This document shows, one piece after another, positions 37,938 through 47,414 of a DNA stretch of 64,000 bases (position 1 is its first letter; each line of letters starts with the position of its first letter). Below the pieces are notes generated by a model that was given only the letters and a program-made list of their open reading frames with translations, was not told the DNA's origin and did no database searches. A program made the translations under genes and the position numbers. Source of the DNA: an uncultured Actinomycetes bacterium (GTDB taxonomy: Bacteria; Actinomycetota; CADDZG01; WHSQ01); NCBI GenBank assembly GCA_937863385.1, contig CALMBW010000018.1, positions 1 through 64,000 on the forward strand, written 5' to 3'.

Positions 37938-38849
37938 GTGCAACAAGCCCAGCGACTCGTAGCGAAGATCCAGCTCAACATCGAGCGCGCCCGCGCGCGC
38001 TCATCTGCGGTCGACGTAACGATCCAAACCTTCAAGAGCTTCTCCGCAGCAGACGGGAGCAGCTACACCGCCGCTCTCACCTATTACTTCTTCTTCTCGA
38101 TCTTTCCGTTGCTCTTGGCTACCGCTGCGATCCTCGGTTACCTCACGCTCGGGAACGAATCGCTTCGTCAGACGCTGTTGGACGCCGGACTCAGATCGGT
38201 TCCTCTCCTTCAGAGCATCCTGTCGAAGGAGACCTTGGAAACGATCGAGGCCCAGCGTCAAAGCATGGCTGCGACGGCAGTGGTCCTTGCCCTGTATACG
38301 GGAACCGGGTCGGTTGTTGCCCTCGAACACGCCTTGAACAAGATCCACGGCGTGAGCGAAGAAGGCAGCTTCCTCACCAAGAGATTGGCCGCGCTCAAGT
38401 GGCTCGTCTTCCTGGGCGGTGCCACGATCGTGTCGTTGGCATTGGGGGCTCTGTCGGGATACGCCACTGAGGTTTTCGATGGCACCGTGGCGGTCACATT
38501 GGGGTGGGCGCTGGGCCACGTGGCCGGGGGCGCCGTCGGCGTCCTGATATTCGCCACCGCCTACAAGGTGCTTCCGGCGCGGGTCGCCGGTTGGCGGGAT
38601 GTCCTGCCCGGAGCGATCTGCGCTGCGATCGCCTTCGAGGTCCTCAAAGAGGTTGGTACCTGGTACCTGGAAAGGGGTGCGCAGGGTCGGGCAGAAACCT
38701 TCGGTACCCTGGCTGCAGCAGCAGGGTTCCTCGTTGCTTCATTCTTGATCGCACAGGTGACCTTGCTGTCCGCAACTCTGAACGACGTGCTGGCCCAGCG
38801 ACGGCTCACTAGGCAGTCGATGGGTGAAGGAGAGGATCGAGATGGCTGA
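37938..38849 (+). CDS. YihY/BrkB-family inner-membrane protein
   Basis: A 303-residue membrane protein with about six hydrophobic segments. Features such as SSYTAALTYYFFFSIFPLLL and a Gly/Ala-rich helix near the end fit the YihY family (formerly misnamed ribonuclease BN). The starting codon is GTG at 37938. The gene overlaps the next by a few bases. Its function is not established. Confidence 0.87.
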   Translation: MQQAQRLVAKIQLNIERARARSSAVDVTIQTFKSFSAADGSSYTAALTYYFFFSIFPLLLATAAILGYLTLGNESLRQTLLDAGLRSVPLLQSILSKETLETIEAQRQSMAATAVVLALYTGTGSVVALEHALNKIHGVSEEGSFLTKRLAALKWLVFLGGATIVSLALGALSGYATEVFDGTVAVTLGWALGHVAGGAVGVLIFATAYKVLPARVAGWRDVLPGAICAAIAFEVLKEVGTWYLERGAQGRAETFGTLAAAAGFLVASFLIAQVTLLSATLNDVLAQRRLTRQSMGEGEDRDG

Positions 38850-39270
38850 ACGCGTAAGGACCGAAGACCTTTACAAGGCCAACGGGTCCGGGGCGGGAAA
38901 GAGCGCCGGACAGCTGGTCAAGGAAGTGACCGAAGATCTGTCTTCGCTGGTCAGGCAAGAGATCGAGCTCGCCAAGCAGGAACTCGGGACCGCCGTATCA
39001 GAGAAGCTCAAGGGTGTCGCGATCCTCGTGGTCATAGGGGTGATCGGATTCTTCATCCTGATCTTCTTGCTCCTGACCATCCGAGATGCTTTCACCGAGC
39101 TGTGGGCACCTTGGATCTCCGACCTGGCCACCATAGGGGTCATGGCCTTGGTTTCCGCCGGGGGGTTCCTTGTCGCACGCAAGAAGCTAGCCACCCCGAT
39201 CACGGCCGAGATCACCAAGAGATCGGTCAAGGAGGACGTCGAGATGATGAAGTCCTTCGGGAAGCGCTAA
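38842..39270 (+). CDS. Phage-holin-like actinobacterial membrane protein (DUF1469/holin-X type)
   Basis: The 142-residue protein carries an N-terminal amphipathic region (SSLVRQEIELAKQELG), two membrane helices (about 60-85 and 97-120) and a basic C-terminus. This layout matches the putative actinobacterial holin-X superfamily. The start at 38842 is preferred because AAGGAG lies upstream and the longer frame overlaps the YihY gene more. It is followed by a DUF3618-like gene, a common pair. Confidence 0.8.
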   Translation: MAERVRTEDLYKANGSGAGKSAGQLVKEVTEDLSSLVRQEIELAKQELGTAVSEKLKGVAILVVIGVIGFFILIFLLLTIRDAFTELWAPWISDLATIGVMALVSAGGFLVARKKLATPITAEITKRSVKEDVEMMKSFGKR

Positions 39271-39290
39271 GCGACTATCCTGTAGCCATC

Positions 39291-39485
39291 ATGGGAAATG
39301 ACCCTCGCGCCACCGCGAACGAGATCGAGCAGACCAGGGAGGACCTTGCGCGCAAGGTTGACCTCCTGGTCGAGCAGGCAAAGGTTGAAGCCGCCCAGGT
39401 CGGCAAGAAGCTCGCCATCGCTGCAGTTGCATTCGCCGGTCTTCTACTCGTCGGCACCATCGCCAAGCGACGCGTCAGGGGCTAG
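39291..39485 (+). CDS. DUF3618-like small membrane protein
   Basis: A 64-residue protein with an N-terminal helical segment (IEQTREDLARKVDLLVEQ) and one hydrophobic helix (about 42-58), ending in RRVRG. The IEQTREDLA motif is the DUF3618 signature. The start ATG at 39291 is chosen because the motif begins nearby. It belongs to the same short plus-strand run as the holin-like gene, 20 bases upstream. Confidence 0.78.
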   Translation: MGNDPRATANEIEQTREDLARKVDLLVEQAKVEAAQVGKKLAIAAVAFAGLLLVGTIAKRRVRG

Positions 39486-39527
39486 TACCACGGTGCAGGC
39501 TTACCCTCAACGCGCGACACCGACCGT

Positions 39528-40574
39528 ATGAACGACGGGCAAGCTGTCCCCGAGCAAGAGCAGGGGCCATATCGTCTCGGCCCCCTGCTGGCCACGTCGT
39601 GGCGGTTCTACTCAGCCCGATTCTCCGGCTTGTTCGGGCTTTTCGTCCTGGTGAACCTGCCGTTCGCTGCACTAGCTCTGGTTCGGATCTCGGATATCCC
39701 CGAACGAACCTTGATCCTCATCAACACGGTGATCTTCATAGTTCAGACCATCTGGGTCAGCCTCGCGGTGGGGGTTGCCGCAAACATGCTCGAAGGGTAC
39801 CTGCGCGACGAGATCGTCGGTCCGTTCGAAGGCTGGAAGCGGCTTCGTCAGAACATGCTTCCCGCTCTCGCCGCCGGGATGATTTCTTCCTTCCTGGCCA
39901 TATTCACCGGTCAACTCTTCCCACCCCTGTTAGCGCTCGTCTACGGCCCTCCGATGTTGATGCAGGTGATCGCAGTGGAGGGGGCACGCTCTTTGACCGA
40001 TGCCTGGCGGAAGACCAAAACCCTCATGGTCGGCCATTGGATGCGCGTCATCTCCTACCTCATGACGGCTGTGTTGGGTGCCTTCGTCATCTTCAACCTC
40101 GCCGCCTCACTCGTCATCAGCATCACCGGAGATGTGTCTGAAGATGCCGAGCAGGCCATGCTGACAGCACTTATCGCAGGTATCGCTGCCTTCACGTATC
40201 CGTTCATCGCAACCGTTCAGTACGTCGCTTACGCTGACATCGCTGCGCTCGACGGCGTGACACATCCGGCTTCCTCTCGTCGCAAGACGCTCAGCGGCGA
40301 TACGGACGACGGGACGGAAGTGATCGAGACGACCGAGGACATGCCGGAAGTCGTCACTCTTTACGATGCCCTGGGGGTGCGCCCAACCGCAACCCAGAAG
40401 CAGATCCGCAGGGCTTACGACACTCGGATGAAGCTGACGGACCCCGCCCGCCACGAGCAGCTTGACGCCGACGCGGTTGCCGACATGGAGCGCAAGCGAT
40501 CGGAGGCGCAGCAGGCATTCGAAACACTCTCAGACCCAGTAGCCCGGGCCGAGTATGACGAGCAACTCCGCTAA
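39528..40574 (+). CDS. Membrane protein with C-terminal J-like domain lacking HPD
   Basis: The 348-residue protein has an N-terminal membrane region with about five to six helices (residues ~30-250) and a C-terminal J-like domain (about 277-348). The J helix II and III pattern is recognisable (LYDALGVRPTATQKQIRRAY, QQAFETLSDPVARAEYDEQL). The HPD tripeptide required to stimulate DnaK is missing; LTDPARHEQ stands there. Any chaperone link is therefore doubtful. The membrane part resembles no family I can name. Confidence 0.8.
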   Translation: MNDGQAVPEQEQGPYRLGPLLATSWRFYSARFSGLFGLFVLVNLPFAALALVRISDIPERTLILINTVIFIVQTIWVSLAVGVAANMLEGYLRDEIVGPFEGWKRLRQNMLPALAAGMISSFLAIFTGQLFPPLLALVYGPPMLMQVIAVEGARSLTDAWRKTKTLMVGHWMRVISYLMTAVLGAFVIFNLAASLVISITGDVSEDAEQAMLTALIAGIAAFTYPFIATVQYVAYADIAALDGVTHPASSRRKTLSGDTDDGTEVIETTEDMPEVVTLYDALGVRPTATQKQIRRAYDTRMKLTDPARHEQLDADAVADMERKRSEAQQAFETLSDPVARAEYDEQLR

Positions 40575-40585
40575 CCTCCCGAGCA

Positions 40586-41404
40586 CTAGTCCAGTTCGAG
40601 GTTCCATCCCGGGTTGACCGGCCCGTACCCCGACCCGATCCGGATCCCCCGCTCGATCGCTCCCGAGATGAATCCCTTGGCGAAGCGCACCGCATCAATG
40701 ATCTCGTCGCCGCGGGCGAGGCGAGCAGCGATAGCGGCCGACAAGGTGCAACCGGTTCCGTGAGTGTCCTCGGTGTCGAACCTAGGGCCCGTCACTTCCA
40801 CGGCGCCCGAAGGATCGAGATAGATATCTATCGCCTCACTGGTGCCCAGATGTCCTCCCTTGATCAGGACCGCCCGAGGACCGAGAGCTAGAAGCTGTTC
40901 GGCTGCTCGTCTCATATCGTCAAGTGTTTCGACCTCGCGGCCGGTAAGTGCACCGGCCTCGAAGAGATTCGGCGTGACAACCGATGCAAGTGGAAAGAGT
41001 TCTTGCCGCAACGCATCCACGGCGTCCTCGGCTAGGAGTCTGTTGCGATGCTTGGAAACGAAGACGGGATCGACCACCAGGGGGATCTGCCGCTCCGAGA
41101 GCTCAGCCGCCACAGCAGTGACGATGCCGGATGACGCAAGCATCCCAGTTTTCGCAGCATCAACCCCGATGTCATCGGCAACCGCGACGATCTGATCGCG
41201 AACCAGCGCAGCAGGGATCTCGTGTACCCCCGTAACGGCCACCGTGTTCTGTGCTGTGACCGCGGTGAGAGCGCTGGTCCCATGACACCCCAAGGCGAAG
41301 AACACCTTGAGGTCCGCTTGGATGCCGGCTCCTCCCCCGCTGTCGGACCCGGCTATCGTCAGCGCGATGGGAAGCCCTTCTACCGGCCGCGCAAGTGATC
41401 CCAA
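40586..41404 (-). CDS. thiD: Hydroxymethylpyrimidine/phosphomethylpyrimidine kinase
   Basis: A 272-residue ribokinase-like kinase of the thiamine pathway. It has ALTIAGSDSGGGAGIQADLK, an ADDIGVDAAKTGML segment and the catalytic GTGCTLSAAIA. It overlaps the end of thiL by about 25 bases, so both are co-expressed. Confidence 0.95.
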   Translation of the reverse strand: MGSLARPVEGLPIALTIAGSDSGGGAGIQADLKVFFALGCHGTSALTAVTAQNTVAVTGVHEIPAALVRDQIVAVADDIGVDAAKTGMLASSGIVTAVAAELSERQIPLVVDPVFVSKHRNRLLAEDAVDALRQELFPLASVVTPNLFEAGALTGREVETLDDMRRAAEQLLALGPRAVLIKGGHLGTSEAIDIYLDPSGAVEVTGPRFDTEDTHGTGCTLSAAIAARLARGDEIIDAVRFAKGFISGAIERGIRIGSGYGPVNPGWNLELD

Positions 41405-42375
41405 CCCTGATCCTCCCCTTGAAGCGGCGTATCACCCAGGCGCTTCTCGCCGGGCGTGACCTCACCCACCGCCGTGACCGGACACCCGATCTCGCCCAGG
41501 ATCATCTTGGCCTCCTGGTAACGATCACGATGGATAGTAAAGAGCAACTCGAAATCCTCGCCGCCGGCAAGAGCGAGATCGAGCGGTGCGGGTGAGTCGG
41601 CCACCATCATCTCTAGCTCTTCAAGTCCCGGGTCTCTCGGGATGGTGGCCGGCTCGACGATGCACCCAACCTGCGACGCCGTCAGGAGTCTCCATAGATC
41701 GAGTGCGAAACCATCCGATACGTCGATCATCGAAGTCGCTCCCAAGGACGCCAAACGCAGTCCTTCCTTGATACGCGGTCGAGGACGCAGATGGCGTCTG
41801 ATCATCTCGTCTATCGCATGGTCGCGACCACGGATCTCCTTCTGGAGTGCGAATAGCCCGCCGGCCGAACCTCCAAGGCTTCCCGTCACACAGATCGCAT
41901 CCCCAACTCGTGCGCCGGTGCGCAGCACAGGGTCGCCATCAGTAGCCCCCGTCATAGCGACGGAGACCCATAGCTCGCTCGCCCTCGAGATGTCGCCACC
42001 AACGACAGCGATCCGCATCTCGGTTGCCGCATCCGCGAGGCCATCCAGCACACTGGCGAACGTTGCCAGCTCCATGTCGGGCCGGAGACCCACGGTCACC
42101 ACAGCATGGAAAGGAAAGCCGCCCATCGCCGCCATGTCCGACGCGTTGACGGCCAGAGCTCGGTAGCCGATATCTGCGCCTGACGCGTAAGCGAGATCGA
42201 AATCCACGTTCTCAACGATCGCGTCCGTGGCGAACAACATCTTGTCGCGCGCGACGCGGATCACAGCTGCGTCGTCGCCCACCCACACTTCGCCGGGTCC
42301 GGCAGGAGCCAGGCGCTCTTTGATAAGGGCAAGTAAGCCCGATTCACCGACATCTGAGACTGAAGGGTCTCGGAT
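41380..42375 (-). CDS. thiL: Thiamine-monophosphate kinase with non-standard start codon
   Basis: The protein phosphorylates thiamine monophosphate to pyrophosphate. Its metal-binding and nucleotide motifs are VGDDAAVI, NVDFDL, NASDMAAMGG and VVGGDISR, with a C-terminal LALAGGEDFELLF. A conventional start (GTG at 42288) would lose the family's first helix, but the frame upstream clearly encodes SDVGESGLLALIKERLAP. No ATG, GTG or TTG lies in frame there. An ATC at 42375, behind an AGGGG at the pckA stop, is the likely start. Coordinates are given from that ATC. Confidence 0.8.
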   Translation of the reverse strand: MRDPSVSDVGESGLLALIKERLAPAGPGEVWVGDDAAVIRVARDKMLFATDAIVENVDFDLAYASGADIGYRALAVNASDMAAMGGFPFHAVVTVGLRPDMELATFASVLDGLADAATEMRIAVVGGDISRASELWVSVAMTGATDGDPVLRTGARVGDAICVTGSLGGSAGGLFALQKEIRGRDHAIDEMIRRHLRPRPRIKEGLRLASLGATSMIDVSDGFALDLWRLLTASQVGCIVEPATIPRDPGLEELEMMVADSPAPLDLALAGGEDFELLFTIHRDRYQEAKMILGEIGCPVTAVGEVTPGEKRLGDTPLQGEDQGWDHLRGR

Positions 42376-42388
42376 AGTAGCTGGACCC

Positions 42389-43960
42389 CTACTCGATGCT
42401 GGGGCCGGCTGCCACCACTTCGGGGGAAACCATCGCTGCGAACCGATCGAAGTTCTTCACGAACATCGCGGCGAGTTCGGACGCCTTCTCGTCGTAGGCC
42501 CCTGGATCGTCCCAAGTGGAGCGGGGATCTAAGACTTCATCGGGTACGTCAGGGACCGAAACCGGGATATCTACCTTGAAGATCGGGTGTTTGACCGTCT
42601 CTACACCACGAAGGGCACCCGACGTGGCCGCCGCCACCATCGCCCGCGTATAGGGCAAGGACATCCGCTTCCCTACACCATAGGGACCTCCGGTCCAACC
42701 CGTGTTGACGAGATAGACCTCGGAATCGTGCTTCGCGATCTTCTCGCCGAGCATCTCGGCGTAGACGCTGGCCGGAAGAGGAAGGAAGGGCGACCCGAAA
42801 CACGTCGAGAAGGTGGCCTCTGGCTCGGTTACGCCGGCCTCTGTACCCGCAAGTTTGGACGTGAACCCTGAGAGGAAGTGATACATGGCCGCTTCACGGG
42901 TCAGCTTGGCGATAGGGGGAAGAACACCGAAAGCGTCGGCCGTAAGGAACACAACCGTGTTGGGGTGCCCGCCGCGACCCTCGGGCACATGATTGGAGAT
43001 GAATTCGAGCGGATAGGCAGCTCTGGTGTTCTCGGTCAGTGAGTCATCGGCGTAATCCACATGACCCGACTCGTCCATAACCACGTTCTCTAGAACGGCA
43101 CCCGAGCGGATGGCTCGAAAGATCTGCGGCTCCCGCTCCTCAGAGAGATCTATGCACTTCGCGTAGCATCCGCCCTCGAAATTGAAGATGCCGGAGTCAG
43201 ACCACCCGTGTTCGTCATCTCCGATCAAGCGACGTTGTGGATCGGCAGAGAGCGTCGTCTTTCCTGTACCAGACAGACCGAAGAAGAGTGCAACGTCGTC
43301 GTTGGGCCCGATATTGGCCGAGCAGTGCATCGAGAGAACGCCTTGCTGAGGAAAGAGATAGTTGCCGGCGGAGAAGATCGACTTCTTCATCTCACCTGCA
43401 TAGTGGGTTCCGATAACCAAGACTCGTCTACGCTCGAGATCCAGGCCGATGAACGCCTCGGAATCGATCCCCTCCAAGGAAGGGTCGGCTTGCATCGTGG
43501 GGGCCGCGAGGATCTCGAACTCTGGTTCGAACCCCGCGAGCTCCTCCTCGGTAGGTCGACGGAACAGTTGTTTGCAGAAAAGAGCGTGCCAAGCGAACTC
43601 AGCGATGACCCGCAACTTGATCTGGTGGTTGGGATCGGCCCCCACGTAACCATCGATCACGAACAGGTCTTTGCCCACTAAGTGATTGCGAGCCTTGGCA
43701 TCAAGCACATCGAAGACTTCAGGAGTGACCGGCTTGTTGACTGCACCCCAGTCGATCTTGCTTTTCGACGCTCCATGCGCCACGAGGAACCGATCTTTGG
43801 GGGAACGGCCGGTCCTTGTCCCCGTTTGAGTTACGAGAGCGCCGGTATCCGAGAGCCTCCCTTCGTGGCGTGCGAGGCTCTGCTCGACTAGCTCTTGCAC
43901 GCTTGGATTCAGAAAGATCTTGCCGGGGTCCTCGATCCCGGCGAACGCCTCGGACGACAT
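42389..43960 (-). CDS. pckA: Phosphoenolpyruvate carboxykinase (ATP)
   Basis: A 523-residue ATP-type enzyme that makes PEP from oxaloacetate in gluconeogenesis. It has [24 protein letters not shown], the lysine-containing [12 protein letters not shown] and the [12 protein letters not shown] segment. The start at 43960 is preferred over the preceding TTG. It sits 13 bases upstream of thiL. Most actinobacteria use the GTP enzyme, so the ATP type is a lineage clue. Confidence 0.94.
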   Translation of the reverse strand: MSSEAFAGIEDPGKIFLNPSVQELVEQSLARHEGRLSDTGALVTQTGTRTGRSPKDRFLVAHGASKSKIDWGAVNKPVTPEVFDVLDAKARNHLVGKDLFVIDGYVGADPNHQIKLRVIAEFAWHALFCKQLFRRPTEEELAGFEPEFEILAAPTMQADPSLEGIDSEAFIGLDLERRRVLVIGTHYAGEMKKSIFSAGNYLFPQQGVLSMHCSANIGPNDDVALFFGLSGTGKTTLSADPQRRLIGDDEHGWSDSGIFNFEGGCYAKCIDLSEEREPQIFRAIRSGAVLENVVMDESGHVDYADDSLTENTRAAYPLEFISNHVPEGRGGHPNTVVFLTADAFGVLPPIAKLTREAAMYHFLSGFTSKLAGTEAGVTEPEATFSTCFGSPFLPLPASVYAEMLGEKIAKHDSEVYLVNTGWTGGPYGVGKRMSLPYTRAMVAAATSGALRGVETVKHPIFKVDIPVSVPDVPDEVLDPRSTWDDPGAYDEKASELAAMFVKNFDRFAAMVSPEVVAAGPSIE

Positions 43961-44106
43961 CAATGCCCAACTCCTTGAGTGATCAGTTCAGGAAATCTAG
44001 GGTCTGCGGCGGCAGACCGTGCCCCGAATGCTACCGTGCCGAAACACCGGGCTGGCCGGACGGGTACACTCGCCGTGTTCTCGGGTGAACTCAAGGAGGG
44101 TGACCA

Positions 44107-44346
44107 GTGGCGGAGGTTCAGGCATACATCCTGATCCAGACAGAGGTCGGCAAGGCAGCTCAGGTTGCGAGCTCGGTGAGAGACATCGATGGTGTCGACG
44201 CTGCCGAAGACGTAACCGGACCCTACGACGTGATAGTGAGGGCCAGCGCCGGCAATGTGGATGATCTCGGCAAGCTCGTCGTGGCCAAGATCCAAGCGGT
44301 CGAAGGGATCACCAGAACCCTCACCTGCCCGGTCGTGCACCTCTAA
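44107..44346 (+). CDS. Lrp/AsnC-type ligand-binding (RAM) domain protein
   Basis: A stand-alone 79-residue RAM/ASNC domain: AYILIQTEVGKAAQVAS, VTGPYDVIVR and a conserved VEGITRTLTCPVVHL end. No DNA-binding domain is present. Such small proteins may act as amino-acid sensors or modulate Lrp partners. The GTG start at 44107 has a strong GGAGGGTG ribosome-binding site. It is divergent from pckA. Confidence 0.87.
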   Translation: MAEVQAYILIQTEVGKAAQVASSVRDIDGVDAAEDVTGPYDVIVRASAGNVDDLGKLVVAKIQAVEGITRTLTCPVVHL

Positions 44347-44410
44347 CTACCCGGCAGATAGGGATCGACAAGGGCCTGCCAGAAGGGGCCTGTCGCCGCG
44401 GGCCTGTCGT

Positions 44411-45454
44411 CTAACTCTCGGGAGGCGTCATCGAGACCCCCTCGAACTCTGCCCTCACCTCTCGAGAGAGTAGGTCTCTAACCATCTCGTCAACCGACGC
44501 TCCTTCATGGCAGATCTGAACGACGTTCTCGGTTATCGGCATCCACACATCGCGCTCTCGCCCGAGTTCGTAGATCGGCTTGCAGCTCTTTACGCCCTCG
44601 GCGACCATGCTCATCGACGAGATGATGTCTTCGATGGAACGCCCCTTCCCGAGTTCGATACCAACCGTGTGATTGCGCGACTGCGGACTCGCACAGGTAG
44701 CCATCAGATCGCCCACTCCCGCTAGCCCAAGAAGCGTCAGAGGTTGTGCACCGAAGGCCACCCCGAAGCGGGCCATCTCGGCCAGACCTCGAGTCACCAC
44801 CGTTGCCTTCGTGTTATCACCGAATCCGAGCCCATCGGCGATGCCGGCCGCGATAGCAACTACGTTCTTCAGCGCCCCGCCGATCTCGGAACCGGCCACA
44901 TCTGTGTTGCGGTAGCAACGGAATCGGTCGGTGTGGATGAGTTCCTGCAGAAAGGTGGCCCTTTCGTCGTCAGCGCAAGCGATCGTGGAAGCAGCCGGGA
45001 ACCCTTGAGCGATCTCCTTGGCTAGGTTCGGCCCGGTCAGTACGGCGACGTCGCGAGGGTGGACATCCTGGACCACGTCGGAGATCACCTCAGACATGCG
45101 TTTGCGCGTGTCTACCTCAAGCCCTTTGGTGAGGCTGACGTAGCAGCACGGCGCACCGTCCACGATCTCTGCGACCTCGGTCAGGACGGCACGAAAACCG
45201 TGCGACGGCACGGCCATCACAACGACTTCCGCCCCCTCAAGTACTTCCTCTAGGTCATTGGAAGCGCGGAGGCTTTCGGGAAGGATGATGTCCGGAAGAT
45301 ACGGCGGATTCTCGTGGTACAGGTTGATCGTCTCGGCTAGCTCGGCACGCCTAGCCCAGATCATCACTTCGGCTTCGCCCTTGCCTGCTACAACGGAGGC
45401 CATGCTCGTTCCCCAGGAACCAGCCCCCACGAAAGCAACACGTGGCCTGCTCAC
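44411..45454 (-). CDS. gpsA: Glycerol-3-phosphate dehydrogenase [NAD(P)+]
   Basis: A 347-residue enzyme that makes glycerol 3-phosphate for phospholipids. It shows the Rossmann GAGSWGTSMA, VLTGPNLAKEIAQG and the catalytic-lysine region NVVAIAAGIADGLGFGDNTKA. It overlaps the upstream plsC by four bases. GpsA and PlsC act in successive lipid-synthesis steps. Confidence 0.95.
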   Translation of the reverse strand: MSRPRVAFVGAGSWGTSMASVVAGKGEAEVMIWARRAELAETINLYHENPPYLPDIILPESLRASNDLEEVLEGAEVVVMAVPSHGFRAVLTEVAEIVDGAPCCYVSLTKGLEVDTRKRMSEVISDVVQDVHPRDVAVLTGPNLAKEIAQGFPAASTIACADDERATFLQELIHTDRFRCYRNTDVAGSEIGGALKNVVAIAAGIADGLGFGDNTKATVVTRGLAEMARFGVAFGAQPLTLLGLAGVGDLMATCASPQSRNHTVGIELGKGRSIEDIISSMSMVAEGVKSCKPIYELGRERDVWMPITENVVQICHEGASVDEMVRDLLSREVRAEFEGVSMTPPES

Positions 45455-46134
45455 GCGACCCTCTGAACTTTGCGCCGATCAGGGATCATCGGCCTGAGCC
45501 CTGCAAGCAGTAGCGAGATCTCGTTCATGATCCGAGTCCCCGCCACTTCCCAATCGTGCGGTGATTCCGGATCGCCGTCTATCTGCATCGGGGTACCGAT
45601 CCGAACGCAGATATCCTGACGTGGCGGCCACCAGTGCTTCTTCGTTCCCTTACCCCAGATGTTCGCCGTCCCCCATATCGCTGCGGGGATGACCGGGGCC
45701 CCCGTCCTGAGAGCCATCCTTGAGATACCGGTCTTCGCTTTCATCGGCTGTAGATCGCGATCCGTGGTGATGGTGCCCTCAGGGAAGATCGCTACGATCT
45801 CGCCGCGATCTAGCGCCTGCAAGGCCTTGTCGAGTGCAGCCGGTGCATCCCTTGTCCCCCGATGAACTGGGATCTGGCCGGCTCCTTTGAGGATCCACCC
45901 GATCCTGCGGTCGGCGAACAGCTCGGCTTTACCTAAGAACCGAGGTCTACGATGAGCTTCGTCGATCACGTACGCAGCCGCGAGCGGGTCGAGGTAGGCG
46001 ATGTGATTGAAAGCTAGGACCGCTCCACCACTCGCCGGGACGTTGGTCAAACCCTCGATGGTCCACCTGAACCAAGCCCTCAGCGGCACCTTCAGAAGGG
46101 TGCGCGCCAAGATGTAGGTCGGTTCCAAGTTCAC
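45451..46134 (-). CDS. plsC: 1-acyl-sn-glycerol-3-phosphate acyltransferase
   Basis: A 227-residue membrane-associated acyltransferase with NHIAYLDPLAA (the HX4D-type block), FPEGTITTD and a VIPAAIWGT segment. It adds the second acyl chain in phospholipid synthesis. It is coupled to gpsA by a four-base overlap. Confidence 0.92.
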   Translation of the reverse strand: MNLEPTYILARTLLKVPLRAWFRWTIEGLTNVPASGGAVLAFNHIAYLDPLAAAYVIDEAHRRPRFLGKAELFADRRIGWILKGAGQIPVHRGTRDAPAALDKALQALDRGEIVAIFPEGTITTDRDLQPMKAKTGISRMALRTGAPVIPAAIWGTANIWGKGTKKHWWPPRQDICVRIGTPMQIDGDPESPHDWEVAGTRIMNEISLLLAGLRPMIPDRRKVQRVA

Positions 46135-46234
46135 CCCCCAGTGACTCAGTCGTTGCCGTAGAAGATTCCGGCACCCTTACTATACGGAGCGACCGGCATC
46201 CGGGCAGAACCGGCACAAGTCAATTGGGGGCAGC

Positions 46235-47071
46235 TTGAACCGACGGAGTCTCACGATCGCTCAGATCTCGGACATCCACTGCGGGCACCCGATGTTCGAC
46301 GAAGAGCTCCTCGACCACGCGATGACAGAGATCAAGGATCTGCGACCCGACCTCGTTGTCGTCGCCGGCGATCTCACATCAGAGGGCTACGCGCCGCAGT
46401 ACCGGCAAGCGAAACGGTATCTCGATCGGCTCGAAGGACTCGAGATGATCGTTATCCCCGGCAATCACGACCTGATGAACGTCGGATTCTTGCACTTCCG
46501 GGACGCGTTCGGAAAATCCGAGCGTGTGGTGCGCCTCCCCTTCCGCAACTCTGACGGGACGGCACCGGACCGCTGGGCCACGATCGTGGCAGTGAACTCG
46601 TCGAAGCCCGACCTTGCGGAGGGCGAAGTCGGGCACCAGCGCTACGACTGGATCCGGCAGGCCTACGAATGGCCGGATGACTACCGGATCTTCGTGCTCC
46701 ACCACCATCTGGTCTCCGTTCCCGGGACCGGGAGGGAACGCAACATCGTTTGGGACGCGGGCGACATGCTGGCACTACTCACGGAGTTGAACGTCGAGAT
46801 GGTATTGGCGGGACACAAGCATGTCCCCAACGTGTGGCAGTTCGGCGAGATGCTATTGATCAATTCGGGCACCGCATCGAGCCACCGCGTTAGGGGTTAC
46901 ACGCGCCCCTCCTACAACGTGATCGAGATCTACGACGAAGTGGTCCGCGTGGTGCAGCGCTATCCCGGGTTGGGCGAGATCGTTGCTGCTAACTATGCCC
47001 GCGACGAACGCAAACTCACTCTCCACCCTCAGCTAACGGGCATGTTCAATCGAGGCAAGTGGACCGTATGA
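46235..47071 (+). CDS. Calcineurin-like metallophosphoesterase
   Basis: A 278-residue enzyme with all the class motifs: ISDIHCG, GDLTSEG, IPGNHDLM, LHHHLVS and AGHKHVPN. It probably acts as a cyclic nucleotide phosphodiesterase or related phosphatase; the substrate is not predictable from sequence. The TTG start at 46235 lies behind GGGGG. It is divergent from plsC and followed by a small hypothetical gene. Confidence 0.88.
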   Translation: MNRRSLTIAQISDIHCGHPMFDEELLDHAMTEIKDLRPDLVVVAGDLTSEGYAPQYRQAKRYLDRLEGLEMIVIPGNHDLMNVGFLHFRDAFGKSERVVRLPFRNSDGTAPDRWATIVAVNSSKPDLAEGEVGHQRYDWIRQAYEWPDDYRIFVLHHHLVSVPGTGRERNIVWDAGDMLALLTELNVEMVLAGHKHVPNVWQFGEMLLINSGTASSHRVRGYTRPSYNVIEIYDEVVRVVQRYPGLGEIVAANYARDERKLTLHPQLTGMFNRGKWTV

Positions 47072-47102
47072 CACAGGCCGTCGAACGGAAAGGCAGCACT
47101 AG

Positions 47103-47411
47103 ATGATCATCCGGATGTTCGATACTGCCCTTGACCCAGAAGACGTCGAGAAGGCGAAGGGTCTGTTCCGCGATCAGGTTCAACCCGCATTCGAGGGGTT
47201 CGTAGGGTGTCACGGGATCGAGATGTTCCTAGGACTCGAACCACATTCCGGCGGTCTGGTCGATGTTGCCGCAATCTCTCGATGGGGATCGATGAGCGAC
47301 ATCGAGAAAGCCTTCGACTCCGAGGACTACCAGAACGCCATGAGCGAGCTCAAGAAGCTCTTCGCTCAAGCGCCGATCGTCCGCCACTTCGAATCTCTCG
47401 ATTGGCGGTGA
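47103..47411 (+). CDS. Small alpha/beta-barrel (ABM-like) protein of unknown function
   Basis: A 102-residue protein that begins MIIRMFDTALDPEDVEKAKGL and contains GCHGIEMFLG and a VVAAISRWGSMSD-like block. The pattern suggests a dimeric ferredoxin-like (ABM) fold, seen in monooxygenases and stress proteins, but no catalytic residue is evident. It lies between the metallophosphatase and the F420-like gene, convergent with the latter. Confidence 0.75.
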   Translation: MIIRMFDTALDPEDVEKAKGLFRDQVQPAFEGFVGCHGIEMFLGLEPHSGGLVDVAAISRWGSMSDIEKAFDSEDYQNAMSELKKLFAQAPIVRHFESLDWR

Positions 47412-47414
47412 GGA

